A stretch of DNA of 64,000 nucleotides from positions 8,556,001 to 8,620,000 of the forward strand of contig NZ_CP016793.1 of the NCBI RefSeq assembly GCF_001701025.1, in the 5' to 3' direction. This DNA is from Lentzea guizhouensis (GTDB lineage Bacteria; Actinomycetota; Actinomycetes; Mycobacteriales; Pseudonocardiaceae). The position numbers and the translations under genes were made by a program. Shown piece by piece: positions 8,331 to 18,510 of this stretch; position 1 is the first letter of the stretch, and every line of letters begins with the position of its first letter. The notes below the pieces were generated by a model. The model was given only the letters and a program-made list of their open reading frames with translations, had not been told where the DNA came from and did no database searches.

Positions 8331-8801
8331 GTGATGCGACACCTCGCTGAACTGACCGAGATCAAGCGACAGCGGCGCGCGTTCCACCTCGACCACGAGC
8401 GGGCGGCGTTCAAGGAGCAGCTCCGCGCCCACCGCAAGGCGCTCGCGGAACGCCAGGCCGGGCTCACGGCCACGTTGCCCGCCAAGCCGCACCGCTCCGA
8501 GGTCACGTTCCTGCACTTCGCGTCCGGCAACCCGGCCCGGCTCTGCCCCGAGCTGCCCGACCCGGCGTCCTACGACGTGGTCGTCACGCTGCCGCTGGTC
8601 CACGTGCTGAACCGGGCCGAGGCGTTCTCGTTGCGGGCCCACAAGTCCGCAGCCCTGAAGCGGATCGTCCTCGGCGCACGCGAGATGTTCGCTTCCATGC
8701 TCGGGTTCACGCACTCGGCGACGCATTCCCTTGCGCCCATGGGCCGGTACGTGCACACGTCGCCGCATCCCGTTCGCGGGCGCGACTTCACGACCGACTG
8801 A
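8331..8801 (+). CDS. Conserved-looking hypothetical protein
   Basis: A 156-residue protein I do not recognise. The first 50 residues are highly charged and helical ([32 protein letters not shown]), suggesting a coiled coil; the remainder is mixed. Third-position G/C content is typical of real genes here, which is the main support. GTG 8331 and ATG 8334 are both possible, neither with a clear ribosome site. It ends one base before the stop of the convergent zinc-ribbon gene. Confidence 0.5.
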   Translation: MMRHLAELTEIKRQRRAFHLDHERAAFKEQLRAHRKALAERQAGLTATLPAKPHRSEVTFLHFASGNPARLCPELPDPASYDVVVTLPLVHVLNRAEAFSLRAHKSAALKRIVLGAREMFASMLGFTHSATHSLAPMGRYVHTSPHPVRGRDFTTD

Positions 8802-8802
8802 C

Positions 8803-9558
8803 TCAGCTCGTCCTGAACTGGTCCGTCACGTCCTCGCCGTCGGGCAGCACGGCGAAGAGGTCGACGGGCGTGCGTTGCGAGACCATCTCGCTGCGGTGCA
8901 GGCGTTTCAGCCGGTCGCGGGCGACGGCGACCTCCTGCCTGCCGCCGGACAGCACCAGCACGGGCACGGCGCCGTACTTGACGTGCCCGTGCACCCGGTC
9001 CGCCTGACCGCGGCCGAACTTGAGGACCTTGCCGTACCGCACCAGGTACAGCAAACCCGCCTCTTCGGGTCGCGAACGCTTGCGCAGCAACGCGACCTCG
9101 CCGCTCTCGTCGTTGCGGCCCCACGTGCCGTGCGACTTCGTCAGCCAGCGGAAACCGGTCCACGGCAGGCCGTGCACGTCGGTGGCGAGCACGGTCCAGC
9201 CCGCCTGCTCGTACTTGGCGAGGCGGATCTTCACGGTGGTCGCGGCGATCAGCTCGGAGTTCTCCCGCCAGGTCCCGGTCAGGTCCAGCCGGGCCGCGAT
9301 CCGCTGCACCGCCGGGTCCGGCACGGACCGGTCGTCCAGGCACACCAGGCACCGGGTCTGGAAACCGGGGGCGCACGAGCGCTCGGTGCCGCACCAGCCG
9401 CACTGGTAGATCTGCACCTCGGCGCCGCCCGGCCGGTCGTGCAACAGCTTCATCTGGTCGGCGGCCACCTGCCGGCACGGCGCGCACAGCGAACACCAGG
9501 CGATGTCCGCGAGTTCCTTGCGCGGCAACCTGGTCATGCAGTTGATGCACTGCTTCAC
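8803..9558 (-). CDS. Multi-zinc-ribbon protein with GIY-YIG-like C-terminal domain
   Basis: A 251-residue protein. The first 75 residues contain four CxxC pairs (CINC, CSLC with following C, CGWC, CLVC), indicating two zinc ribbons. After a middle region, residues about 175-225 read [16 protein letters not shown]...R.HGHVKYG, which resembles a GIY-YIG fold core (YL..., K-F-G, then Arg and His). This similarity is by eye only; catalytic completeness is uncertain. It could be a nuclease or a DNA/RNA-binding protein. It is transcribed in the same direction as, and just downstream of, the GAF regulator. Confidence 0.6.
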   Translation of the reverse strand: MKQCINCMTRLPRKELADIAWCSLCAPCRQVAADQMKLLHDRPGGAEVQIYQCGWCGTERSCAPGFQTRCLVCLDDRSVPDPAVQRIAARLDLTGTWRENSELIAATTVKIRLAKYEQAGWTVLATDVHGLPWTGFRWLTKSHGTWGRNDESGEVALLRKRSRPEEAGLLYLVRYGKVLKFGRGQADRVHGHVKYGAVPVLVLSGGRQEVAVARDRLKRLHRSEMVSQRTPVDLFAVLPDGEDVTDQFRTS

Positions 9559-9585
9559 GTTGTCGTCCTCCCCCGCTGGGAAAGC

Positions 9586-10698
9586 CTATTCCAACGCTCG
9601 GCGCAGGCGCGAGGAGACCAGTGCGTGCCGTGGGTCGGCGGCCGGGAGCAGGGTGTGCAGCCGTTCGAGCACCTCGGCGTCCTCCGCGCCGTCCGCGAAC
9701 GACACCAGCGCGTCGACGTCGCCGCTGTCGATCACCTGCCGGCGCAGTGCCGCGGCCAGGTCGTCGCGTTCCTCGCGCACGACCGGCGCGTCCGAGCGGG
9801 CCAGCAGCTCGCCGGGGTAGGCGGCGACGGTCCTGCCCTCGCGCAACGCCGTGCGCACGTCCAGGAAGTCGCCGCTCAGCTCGGCGTTGAGGCGGTACGG
9901 CCTGGTCAACAGCACGGTGCCGAGCTGGGCGCGCAGCCGGTGCAGCTCGGCGCGCACGGTGGTCGGGTTGCCGCGTTCGCCGTAGAGCTGCAGGGCGAGC
10001 TGTTCGGCCGTGAGGCCTCGCGGGTGCAACGCGAGCGCCGTCAGCACCTCGGCGTTGCGCAGCGTGAGCGACAACGGCCGGCCGTCGAGCGACGCGGCCA
10101 CTCCGCCGAGGAAGTTCAGCGTCAGCACCGGTCTGCGCGGCCTCAGGTGCGTCTGGAGGTGGTGCTCGGCGAGCTGCGCGGCGGCGGAGACCAGCGGTGC
10201 GACGGCCGGGTGCATGGTCTTCAGCGGGCCGCTCACGTCGACCACGCCCAGCAACGTGCCGGTGTGCGGGTCGCGGATCGGGCTCGCCGCGCACGTCCAC
10301 GTGTGGTACTTGCGCACCAGGTGCTCGTTCGAGTGCACCGTCACCGAACGGCCGGTCGCGAGCGCCGTGCCCATCGCGTTCGTGCCGATGGCGTCCTCGC
10401 TCCACCGCGAGCCCTCGGTCAGGTGCACGCGCTCAGCGCTGTGCCTGGTCTTGTTGTCGCCTTCGCACCACAGGATCGTGCCCGCGGTATCGGTGACGAT
10501 CATGATCGTCTCGTCCATCGCGAGGGTGTGCCGCAGCAACGGCACGGCAGCCGCCAGCGGGTGCTCGCCACGCAGGTCCGCGACCTCGTCCGGCGCGAAC
10601 ACCACCGGCGCCTCGTGCCGGTCGGGGTCGACGCTGGCCGCGAGGGACCGCTGCCACGACTCGGCGATCACCGGCCGCGCCACTTCGCGAGGCGACAT
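9586..10698 (-). CDS. AcoR-like GAF-domain transcriptional regulator of the aldehyde dehydrogenase
   Basis: A 370-residue regulator. The N-terminal half holds a GAF sensor with the AcoR-family hallmark [15 protein letters not shown] (about residues 95-110) and CAASPIRDP. Unlike AcoR it lacks a sigma-54 AAA+ domain; the C-terminal part ([26 protein letters not shown]) looks like a SARP/OmpR-type winged-helix DNA-binding module. It is divergent from an aldehyde dehydrogenase gene, and a perfect inverted repeat lies in the gap, so it very likely controls that operon in response to an aldehyde or alcohol. The effector is inferred from neighbourhood. Confidence 0.85.
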   Translation of the reverse strand: MSPREVARPVIAESWQRSLAASVDPDRHEAPVVFAPDEVADLRGEHPLAAAVPLLRHTLAMDETIMIVTDTAGTILWCEGDNKTRHSAERVHLTEGSRWSEDAIGTNAMGTALATGRSVTVHSNEHLVRKYHTWTCAASPIRDPHTGTLLGVVDVSGPLKTMHPAVAPLVSAAAQLAEHHLQTHLRPRRPVLTLNFLGGVAASLDGRPLSLTLRNAEVLTALALHPRGLTAEQLALQLYGERGNPTTVRAELHRLRAQLGTVLLTRPYRLNAELSGDFLDVRTALREGRTVAAYPGELLARSDAPVVREERDDLAAALRRQVIDSGDVDALVSFADGAEDAEVLERLHTLLPAADPRHALVSSRLRRALE

Positions 10699-10747
10699 AA
10701 CACCAGGATGACTGGCCCGCGTGCGATCCGGATTGCTCCTTTTGGAT

Positions 10748-10768
10748 GCAACGTCGATGAAACGTTGC
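10748..10768. promoter_or_regulatory. Inverted repeat, likely operator of the GAF regulator
   Basis: GCAACGT-N7-ACGTTGC is a perfect 7-bp inverted repeat 48 bases before the aldehyde dehydrogenase start and 50 bases before the regulator start, in the divergent gap. Confidence 0.65.
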
Positions 10769-10815
10769 CCTGCCTAGCGTCGCCACCAGTTCGCAACGAT
10801 GCGGGAGGCGAGACG

Positions 10816-12338
<1,523 letters not shown>

Positions 12339-12339
<1 letters not shown>

Positions 12340-12713
12340 TGGCGAGGGTCGATCTGACCCCGGAGGCGGCGGACCTGCTCCGCCGCCTCCGGGCGTCTCA
12401 CGGTGACCTGATGTTCCACCAGTCCGGCGGGTGTTGCGACGGGTCGGCGCCGATGTGCTACCCGGCGGGTGAGTTCCGCACCGGGTCGTCGGACGTGCAC
12501 CTCGGGGATCTGGCGGTGGGGTCGGCCGGGGACTCGGACTCGGACTCGTTCTCGGTGCCGGTGTGGATGTCGGTGGCGCAGTTCGAGTACTGGAGGCACA
12601 CGCACCTGACGATCGACGTGGTGAAGGGGCGTGGGAGCGGGTTCTCGCTGGAGGCGCCGCTCGGGGTGAGATTTCTGGTCAGGTCGAGGTTGCTGACCGA
12701 CGACGAGCCGTGA
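12339..12713 (+). CDS. DUF779 protein coupled to aldehyde dehydrogenase
   Basis: A 124-residue small protein of the DUF779 family. The conserved FHQSGGCCDGSAPMC motif (about residues 27-41), with a Cys pair and a third Cys, could bind metal or be redox-active; function is not established. The start overlaps the dehydrogenase stop (TGATG), so translation is coupled. An Asp/Ser stretch (GDSDSDSF) is mid-protein. The opposite strand carries the unterminated 3' extension of the MMPL gene across two thirds of this gene. Confidence 0.88.
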
Positions 12714-14812
12714 CCGCGAACGCCTGGCCACCAGGCGCGGTCGCCGAGCAGGGCCATGGCGGCCGGCAGCAGGACACCGCGCACCAGGGTCGCGTCCACG
12801 ATGATCGCGAACGCCATGCCGACGCCGAGCATCTTGTACTCGATGGCGGTGAGCGTGACGAACACGGCGAACACCGCCGTCATGATCACCGCCGCGCTGG
12901 TGACCACGCCCGCGCCGGCTCCCACGCCGTCCACAACGGACTGCCGGGCGGAGGCGCCCGCGGTCCAGCGCTCGCGCACGCGGCTCAGGATGAAGATGTG
13001 GTAGTCCATGCTGAGGCCGAAAAGCAGCACGAAGAGGAACACCGGCAGCCAGCCGACCACACCGCCGTACGGGGTGAAGCCGAGCAGCCAGGTCAGGTGG
13101 CCGTGCTGGAACACCCAGGTGACGACGCCGTACGCGGCGCCGACGGACAGCAGGTTCAGGGCGATCGACACCAGTGGGATGGCCACTGAGCGGAACACGA
13201 CCACCAGCGTCAGGAAGGCGAGCAGCAGCACGAAGCCGAACACCAGCGGAGTGCGTTCGACGAGTTGGCGGGCGAAGTCGTGGGGTGTCGCGGTGCGGCC
13301 GCCGACTGCGAACGAGAGGCCGTCGACCTGGCCGAACGCCGCGGGCAGGACGCGGGTTCGCAGCTCTTCCAGCGCGCGGTTGGAGAGCGGGTCGGTGCCG
13401 CTGCCGGCGAGTGGCACGCGCAGTACCAGGACGCGGTCGACCTGGACCGCGGTGACCGGTTCGAACAGCAGGTCGTTGTCGCGCACCAGGTTGCGCAACG
13501 AGTCCACGGCGGCGCGGACGTCAGGGCGGTCCGCGACGGGGCCGCGCGGGTCCCACAGCACCACCCTGGCCGGGGTCGGAGCGCCGGGGAAGGCCTCCTG
13601 CATGCGCACGGCGGCGTCCACGGCGGGAACCGAGCGCGGCAGGCTGTTGACCTGGGCGGGGTCCTGCAGGTGCATCCCGAACGCCGGGACGGACAGCAGC
13701 GCCAGCAACACCGCCGCAGCGCCACCGAGGACGACCGGGCGGCGGACGACCGCGGTGGCGATGCGGGACCACGTGCGGGAGTCGCGGGTGCGGCGGGTGG
13801 TGCGGCCGAGGTCGATCCGGTCACCCAGCAACGAGAGCAACGCCGGGAGCAGGGTGACGGAGCCGAGGACGGCGAGGCCGACGATCAGGATCGTGCCGAT
13901 CGTCAGGCCGCGCAGGGCGCCCAGACCGGTGAAGAGCATGCCGGTCAGGCAGATCATCACGGTCAGGCCGGAGACCACGACCACGTGTCCGGAGGTGCGG
14001 GCGGTGGTGCGCAGCGACTCGTCGACCGTGCGACCCCGTGCGCGTTCCTCTCGGTGGCGGTGCAGGTAGAACAGCGAGTAGTCGACGCCGACGGCCATGC
14101 CGATCAGCAGGATGATCGCCGAGACCGCGCTGTTGACCGGCAACACCTTGCCGATGACCTGCAGCAGGCTGAACGTCGTCACCACGACCGTGGCGGTGAG
14201 CAGCACGGGGATGCCGGCGGCGACCAGGGCGCCGAACACGAGCGCCAGGACCAGCAGCGTGATCGGCAACGACAGCAGGTGCGACTGCGCCAGGTCCTTG
14301 CTGATGTGCTCGTCGACCGCCGCGCTCAGGCTGCGGTCCCCTGCCATTGCCACGCGCGTGCCGGGATGCGCGTTCTCGGTGTCCCGCACGGCTTTCGCGA
14401 CGGCGGAGAAGTTCGTTCTGACCTGGTCCGCGGAGCCGGCGAGCTGGAAGGTGAGGAGCTCCGAGCGGCCGTCGGCGGACACGAGCGGCGGGCCGACGGC
14501 GGACGAGCCCAGGATCGCGGTGAGGCGGCCTCGCAGGTCCTCGGTCACCGGGCGTGGTGCGTGGCCGTCGGGTGCCTGGACGAGCACGTTCTCGCGGACG
14601 GGTTCGAAGGAGTCCTGTTGGCGCAGCACGGTTTGCGCGCGGCCGGCCTCGCCGGGGTCGGTGTTGGGAGCGTCCGGCCCGGACACGAGCACCGCCGCCA
14701 GCAGCGAGACGGCCACGAGTCCGACCCAGGCGAGCAGGGCGGCCACCCGGTGGCGCGCCGACCAGCGGGAGATCCGTGCCACGACGGGCTCCCGAACGTT
14801 TTTGGGCAGCAT
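12458..14812 (-). CDS. MMPL-family RND exporter with an antisense 3' extension
   Basis: An integral membrane exporter, 784 codons as read. It has an N-terminal helix, a large extracytoplasmic loop, a helix bundle around residues 180-350 (IGMAVGVDYSLFYL), a second loop, and a second bundle (FVLLFGLSMDYHIFILSR) to about residue 700, as in MmpL proteins that move lipids or drugs by proton motive force. The family-like part ends near GDRAWWPG (about 12,725). From there about 85 codons run antisense through the DUF779 gene to the first stop at 12458. The lost or missing stop may be a mutation, a sequence error or real. Start ATG 14812 follows GGGGGA. Confidence 0.88.
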   Translation of the reverse strand: MLPKNVREPVVARISRWSARHRVAALLAWVGLVAVSLLAAVLVSGPDAPNTDPGEAGRAQTVLRQQDSFEPVRENVLVQAPDGHAPRPVTEDLRGRLTAILGSSAVGPPLVSADGRSELLTFQLAGSADQVRTNFSAVAKAVRDTENAHPGTRVAMAGDRSLSAAVDEHISKDLAQSHLLSLPITLLVLALVFGALVAAGIPVLLTATVVVTTFSLLQVIGKVLPVNSAVSAIILLIGMAVGVDYSLFYLHRHREERARGRTVDESLRTTARTSGHVVVVSGLTVMICLTGMLFTGLGALRGLTIGTILIVGLAVLGSVTLLPALLSLLGDRIDLGRTTRRTRDSRTWSRIATAVVRRPVVLGGAAAVLLALLSVPAFGMHLQDPAQVNSLPRSVPAVDAAVRMQEAFPGAPTPARVVLWDPRGPVADRPDVRAAVDSLRNLVRDNDLLFEPVTAVQVDRVLVLRVPLAGSGTDPLSNRALEELRTRVLPAAFGQVDGLSFAVGGRTATPHDFARQLVERTPLVFGFVLLLAFLTLVVVFRSVAIPLVSIALNLLSVGAAYGVVTWVFQHGHLTWLLGFTPYGGVVGWLPVFLFVLLFGLSMDYHIFILSRVRERWTAGASARQSVVDGVGAGAGVVTSAAVIMTAVFAVFVTLTAIEYKMLGVGMAFAIIVDATLVRGVLLPAAMALLGDRAWWPGVRGHGSSSVSNLDLTRNLTPSGASSENPLPRPFTTSIVRCVCLQYSNCATDIHTGTENESESESPADPTARSPRCTSDDPVRNSPAG

Positions 14813-14881
14813 GAACTACATTCCCCCGGTGAAGGAGTGATCCGATGAGACCCTCGCCTGGCGAGGGGTGACGCTTCTTCT

Positions 14882-14913
14882 CCCGGTCACCGAGTTGCCG
14901 CTCGGTGACCGGG
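14882..14913. terminator. Strong hairpin terminator
   Basis: A perfect 13-bp stem, CCCGGTCACCGAG paired with CTCGGTGACCGGG around TTGCCG, located directly after the stop of the ArsR/membrane-protein operon and before the MMPL gene. No U-tract follows, as is common in actinomycetes. Confidence 0.8.
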
Positions 14914-14916
14914 TTC

Positions 14917-15162
14917 CTATTCGACGTCCTGCAGGACGCGTTCGACCTTCGCGAGCCGTTCGGAGATCTCCGCCAGCTTGCGCTCGGTGTTCTCCTGCGA
15001 CCGGACCGCCGACTCCGCCAGCGCGCGGTATGCCTCCTCCCGGTTCAGCAGCGCCTTGGCGCGCCAGGACGAGCCCAGCTGCCAGACCGTCACCGCGATC
15101 ACCGTGGTGAGCAGGAGGAAGAGCCCGATGGCGCCGGCGACCTCCGTCCAGTCCTGGTTCAT
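14917..15162 (-). CDS. Small membrane protein with coiled-coil tail
   Basis: An 81-residue protein with one N-terminal membrane helix (GAIGLFLLLTTVIAVTVW, about residues 10-27) and a charged helical tail with heptad character (SQENTERKLAEISERLAKVERVL). Function unknown; topology suggests a membrane-anchored scaffold or stress sensor. Its ATG overlaps the stop of the ArsR-type regulator (ATGA), so the two are co-expressed and the regulator probably controls it. Confidence 0.75.
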   Translation of the reverse strand: MNQDWTEVAGAIGLFLLLTTVIAVTVWQLGSSWRAKALLNREEAYRALAESAVRSQENTERKLAEISERLAKVERVLQDVE

Positions 15163-15473
15163 TGCTCCGGTCCTTTCTCGGTGAGCGTCGGTGCGATGCC
15201 GGCGACGAGCTGCGGGGTCAGCCTCAGGTCGAACGGGACGAGCTCGTAGAACTTCATCGCCTTCCCGTCCTCGGAGAGCTCCAGGCTCGCCGACACCAGG
15301 CCGGCCGCTTCGAGCTTCTTCAGGTGGACCTGCAACAACGGCCTGCTGATCTGCAACTGCCTGGCCAGGTCGCTGACGTAGTTCCTGCCGCCGGCCAGTG
15401 CCGCGACGACCCGCAGCCGGTGCGGGTTGGCGAGCGTGGCCAGCACGCGCACGAGGTCGTCACCCTCACTCAT
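15159..15473 (-). CDS. ArsR-family winged-helix transcriptional regulator
   Basis: A 104-residue regulator with a complete ArsR-type winged helix: LATLANPHRLRVVAALAGG, recognition helix QLQISRPLLQVHLKKLEAAGLV and wing. No Cys pair for thiophilic metals is visible, so the signal is probably not arsenic or cadmium. ATG 15473 is chosen over an upstream frame start because CCAGGAG is well placed before it. Two inverted repeats directly upstream suggest autoregulation. Confidence 0.85.
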   Translation of the reverse strand: MSEGDDLVRVLATLANPHRLRVVAALAGGRNYVSDLARQLQISRPLLQVHLKKLEAAGLVSASLELSEDGKAMKFYELVPFDLRLTPQLVAGIAPTLTEKGPEQ

Positions 15474-15482
15474 GGCAACTCC

Positions 15483-15516
15483 TGGCACATGCCAACAAAC
15501 GTTAGCAGGTGCCAAC
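15483..15516. promoter_or_regulatory. Paired inverted repeats before the ArsR-type gene
   Basis: TGGCA-CA-TGCCA (15483-15494) and GTTAGCA-GG-TGCCAAC (15501-15516, one mismatch between arms) sit 10-43 bases upstream of the regulator start. They share TGCCAAC half-sites and are likely autoregulatory operators. Confidence 0.6.
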
Positions 15517-15524
15517 GGCCATTG

Positions 15525-16214
15525 TCAGGACTCCCTGAGAACGGCGGGATCGGTGAACGCGGGGTCGCGCGGCGCCTCGGAGCGGAAGGCCTCGCCGGAG
15601 TCCCAGTCCCACGCCTCCTCGTCCTCGGCCAGCCGCTCGACCAGCTCGAAGAACCGGCTCTCGACCGGTCGCAGGCCGGCCACCACGCCGGTCAGGTCAC
15701 GCTGGTCGACGAACCGCGCGCCGCCCTTTCCGACGGAGAGCACCGCCAGCCAGCCGTCGGCGTCGGCCGGCCAGAGGTTGGCGCCGGTCTCGGCCCAGAA
15801 CAGGGCGGTGTCCTCTGCCGGTTCCGACTTGAAGTCACCGGTCGCGGCGAGCACGAGCAGGGCGGTGTGGATGCTCCGCTGGGCATGGCCCAGGTGCAGG
15901 AGGTACGCCTCCAGCGCACCGTCGCGGTACAGCAGGACGCCGCACTCCTGGTGGCCGCCGCACGAGGCCTCGACCCGCTCAGCGAAGTAGTCGCGCGGCG
16001 TGATGCCGACGCCGACCGAGTCCCATCCGGTGTCGGCGCGTCTGCCGTTCCACAGCCATCCGTCGTACATGTCCTGCGGGTTCTCGATGACGCCCAGGTC
16101 TTCAACGGGCGTGCGCAGCCACTGTTCGAAGCCCTCCCTGGACATCGGAACACGGGCGGCCACGAGGAAACTGTCCGACAAGGACCCATCCTTTCTCTCG
16201 ACTGGAACGCTCAC
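15525..16214 (-). CDS. Unknown protein, second gene of a two-gene operon
   Basis: A soluble, acidic protein of about 230 residues with no family that I recognise. It has Trp-rich acidic patches (MYDGWLWNGRRADTGWD; a C-terminal EDEEAWDWDSGEAF). GTG 16214 overlaps the stop of the preceding gene (GTGA); TTG 16181 has the better ribosome site (AAAGGA), and ATG 16145 is also possible. The acidic, Trp-rich, lone-operon character resembles immunity-type or SUKH-like proteins, but I see no diagnostic motif. The pair's shared style with the upstream gene suggests they work together. Confidence 0.65.
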   Translation of the reverse strand: MSVPVERKDGSLSDSFLVAARVPMSREGFEQWLRTPVEDLGVIENPQDMYDGWLWNGRRADTGWDSVGVGITPRDYFAERVEASCGGHQECGVLLYRDGALEAYLLHLGHAQRSIHTALLVLAATGDFKSEPAEDTALFWAETGANLWPADADGWLAVLSVGKGGARFVDQRDLTGVVAGLRPVESRFFELVERLAEDEEAWDWDSGEAFRSEAPRDPAFTDPAVLRES

Positions 16215-16912
16215 AGCCGCCACCACCAGGCTTCGAGGTCTTCGTCGGCGGCGGCCTCGATCGGGCAGCCGCAGGGCGACTCCTGCGCGGCCGGCAGGGC
16301 GTCGGTGCGGCGGACGATCGCGCGCAAGTCTTGCACCGCAGGCATTTCGGCCAACTCGGCGACGTCCAGGGCGGTGCCGATGAGGGCCTCGCAGCCGAAG
16401 GCGTACCAGAGGCCGATGAGCTCGCGGTCCTGGTGCTCCTCGGCGGCGACGGCGATCTCGCGGACCACCTCGACGAGCCGGGTGCGGCGGAGCGGGGCGG
16501 CGGCGGGGCCGGTGAGGTCGCCGGCCGTGACCATGCGGTGCCACAAGTCCGTTCCGGCGTCGCAGTAGAGCCACGGCGGGTCGACGTAGCCGTCCTGGAG
16601 CCACGAGTCGTAGCCGGCGAAACCGGGGGCGTCCTCGTCGAACTCGCGCAGGGCGGTGAACTCGGTCCGCGCGGCGAAGTGGTCCGGCCGGGCGCTGTGG
16701 TCGGGGTGGCGGTCGAGCGGGAAGCGGTAGGTGTACCCGCGGCGCAGCAGGACGTCCATCACCCGGAACCGGGTGAACGAGCAGTCGTGGCCGGACTCGA
16801 AGTCGTACAGCGCCGCGAACCAGTCCCGGACGCGCGGGTCGCCCTCCCCGGCGTGTCCGTCCAGGACGACGACCGAGTCCGCGACCAGGTCCTCGATCAG
16901 GTGCTCGGACAT
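16211..16912 (-). CDS. Unknown protein, first gene of a two-gene operon
   Basis: A 233-residue soluble protein without recognised family. Features are a region FTRFRVMDVLLRRGYTYRFPL, a Trp/Tyr-rich centre (YDSWLQDGYVDPPWLYCD), and a C-terminal CGCP followed by acidic residues and WWWRL. ATG 16912 follows AGGGGA. It is translationally coupled to the following gene, which has similar Trp-rich acidic composition. Nothing in the surroundings names a function. Confidence 0.7.
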   Translation of the reverse strand: MSEHLIEDLVADSVVVLDGHAGEGDPRVRDWFAALYDFESGHDCSFTRFRVMDVLLRRGYTYRFPLDRHPDHSARPDHFAARTEFTALREFDEDAPGFAGYDSWLQDGYVDPPWLYCDAGTDLWHRMVTAGDLTGPAAAPLRRTRLVEVVREIAVAAEEHQDRELIGLWYAFGCEALIGTALDVAELAEMPAVQDLRAIVRRTDALPAAQESPCGCPIEAAADEDLEAWWWRL

Positions 16913-16997
16913 TCGGGTCCCCTCGGCTCAACGGCACTGTCAAGGTCACCGTAGACGGCACCACCGACACAAAATCGAAGCAGCTACCGTGGCCGGT

Positions 16998-18053
16998 ATG
17001 ACGATCGAGCCGCTGCACGACACCGGCTGGCGAGCCTTCGCCAGCGACAACTACGCCGGGGTGCTCCCGGAGGCACTCACCGCCATCGCCGCGGCCAACG
17101 GTGGCCATCAGGTGTCCTATGGCGACGACGTCTACACGGCCCGGCTGCAGGAGGTCGTGCGCGAGCGGTTCGGTGAGCGCGCGGAGGTGTTCCCGGTCTT
17201 CAACGGCACCGGTGCGAACGTCATGGCGCTCACCAGCGTCCTGCCGCGCTGGGGTGCGGTCGTCTCGGCGGCCACCGCGCACGTCAACGTCGACGAGGGC
17301 GGTGCGCCGGAGCGGATGACCGGGCTCAAGCTGCTGACCGTGCCGACGCCGGACGGCAAGCTGACGCCGGAGCTCATCGCGCAGCAGGCGTGGGGCTGGG
17401 GTGACGAGCACCGGGCGCAGCCGTTGGCCGTGAGCATCTCCCAGACCACCGAGATGGGGACGCTCTACACGCCCGGCGAGCTGCGGGCGATCTGCGACTA
17501 CTCGCACGAGCGCGGTATGGCCGTGCACGTCGACGGGTCCCGGCTGTGGAACGCGGCGGCCGCCCTCGGGGTGCCCTTCCGCGAGTTCACCACCGACGTG
17601 GGCGTGGACGTGATCAGCCTCGGCGGCACGAAGGCCGGGCTGCTGGCCGTGGAGGCCGTGGTCGTGCTCGACCCCGACCGCGCGACCGGGCTGCGCTACC
17701 TGCGCAAGATGATGATGCAGCTGTCCAGCAAGATGCGGTTCGCCTCCGCCCAGCTGCTCGCGCTGTTCGACGACGACCTGGGCGTGCGGACCGCGGCCCA
17801 CGCGAACGCGATGGCCGCCCGGCTGCGGACCGCGCTGGAGGCCGTGCCGGGCCTGACCTTCACCCAGGAGACGGCCGCGAACGCGATCTTCGTGGCGCTG
17901 CCGGTGGAGGTGGCGGACCGGATCCGCAAGCGGGTGCGGTTCTACGACTGGGACCGTGCGCGCGGTGAGGTGCGCTGGATGACGGCGTGGGACACGACGG
18001 AGTCCGATGTGGACGCCTTCGTGGCGCTCGTCCGGGAGGAGCTGGGCGCGTGA
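16998..18053 (+). CDS. Low-specificity L-threonine aldolase family, PLP enzyme
   Basis: A 351-residue PLP-dependent enzyme cleaving L-threonine/allo-threonine (or a related beta-hydroxy amino acid) to glycine and aldehyde. The N-terminus FASDNYAGVLPEAL, the VFNGTGANVMAL segment, the HVDGSRLWNAAAALG stretch and SLGGTKAG with the Schiff-base Lys are all present. Start ATG 16998 is the first in the family-like frame. It is transcribed away from the unknown operon and coupled by GTGA to the broken small gene that follows. Confidence 0.9.
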   Translation: MTIEPLHDTGWRAFASDNYAGVLPEALTAIAAANGGHQVSYGDDVYTARLQEVVRERFGERAEVFPVFNGTGANVMALTSVLPRWGAVVSAATAHVNVDEGGAPERMTGLKLLTVPTPDGKLTPELIAQQAWGWGDEHRAQPLAVSISQTTEMGTLYTPGELRAICDYSHERGMAVHVDGSRLWNAAAALGVPFREFTTDVGVDVISLGGTKAGLLAVEAVVVLDPDRATGLRYLRKMMMQLSSKMRFASAQLLALFDDDLGVRTAAHANAMAARLRTALEAVPGLTFTQETAANAIFVALPVEVADRIRKRVRFYDWDRARGEVRWMTAWDTTESDVDAFVALVREELGA

Positions 18054-18405
18054 CCGTCCGGTGTGGGTGTTGCGGTGCTGCCGTCGCCGAGGGCGGCAGC
18101 ATCGACTACGGGTCGCACCGGCTGGACGCACTGAGCTGGTGATCGGGTCGTGGTCGCGGCTGCGGACGTACGCCGCACAGACCCTCGGCGGCACGTTCGC
18201 CAACGCCATCGCGCCGTGGGACGACCTGCTCGGGGCGCCGGTCGAGGCGAAGCTCGTCGAGGGCCACGGGGTCCCGCTCTTCACGTCACATCCGCTGCTG
18301 GACCGGGACCTGGTGCTCCGCGAGATGCACGACCCGTTACCGGTCGCGGTGCGCGCGACGCTCGGTGACGTGTGGACGGTCGAGCGGGGGCCGAGCACGT
18401 GCTGA
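18050..18405 (+). pseudogene. Broken small CxxC protein gene (DUF2199-like by eye)
   Basis: Two overlapping frames: GTG 18050 to stop 18142 (30 codons, starting VTVRCGCCGAAV) and GTG 18139 to stop 18405 (88 codons, VIGSWSRLRTYAAQTLGGTFANAIAPWDD). The first is an N-terminal Cys-rich piece and the second a C-terminal piece of what looks like one protein of about 150-170 residues whose middle is missing, with a frame change at the join. The first start overlaps the aldolase stop (GTGA). Family assignment is from memory and uncertain. Two genuine coupled mini-genes is the alternative. Confidence 0.55.
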
Positions 18406-18510
18406 ACAGCGTCCGGTATGCCGGGTGACCGGAAACGCAACGTCAGGGAAGTCTCAAGTTTGCGCGGGTGAACTGGACCACAACCAGCCGCCAGCTCACG
18501 ATTCCCAGCC

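Noticed and set aside
14844..14870. Eight-codon plus-strand frame (MRPSPGEG) with a ribosome site, followed by a hairpin
   Set aside because: No gene follows on that strand to be attenuated; chance alignment with the promoter region of the MMPL gene is more likely.
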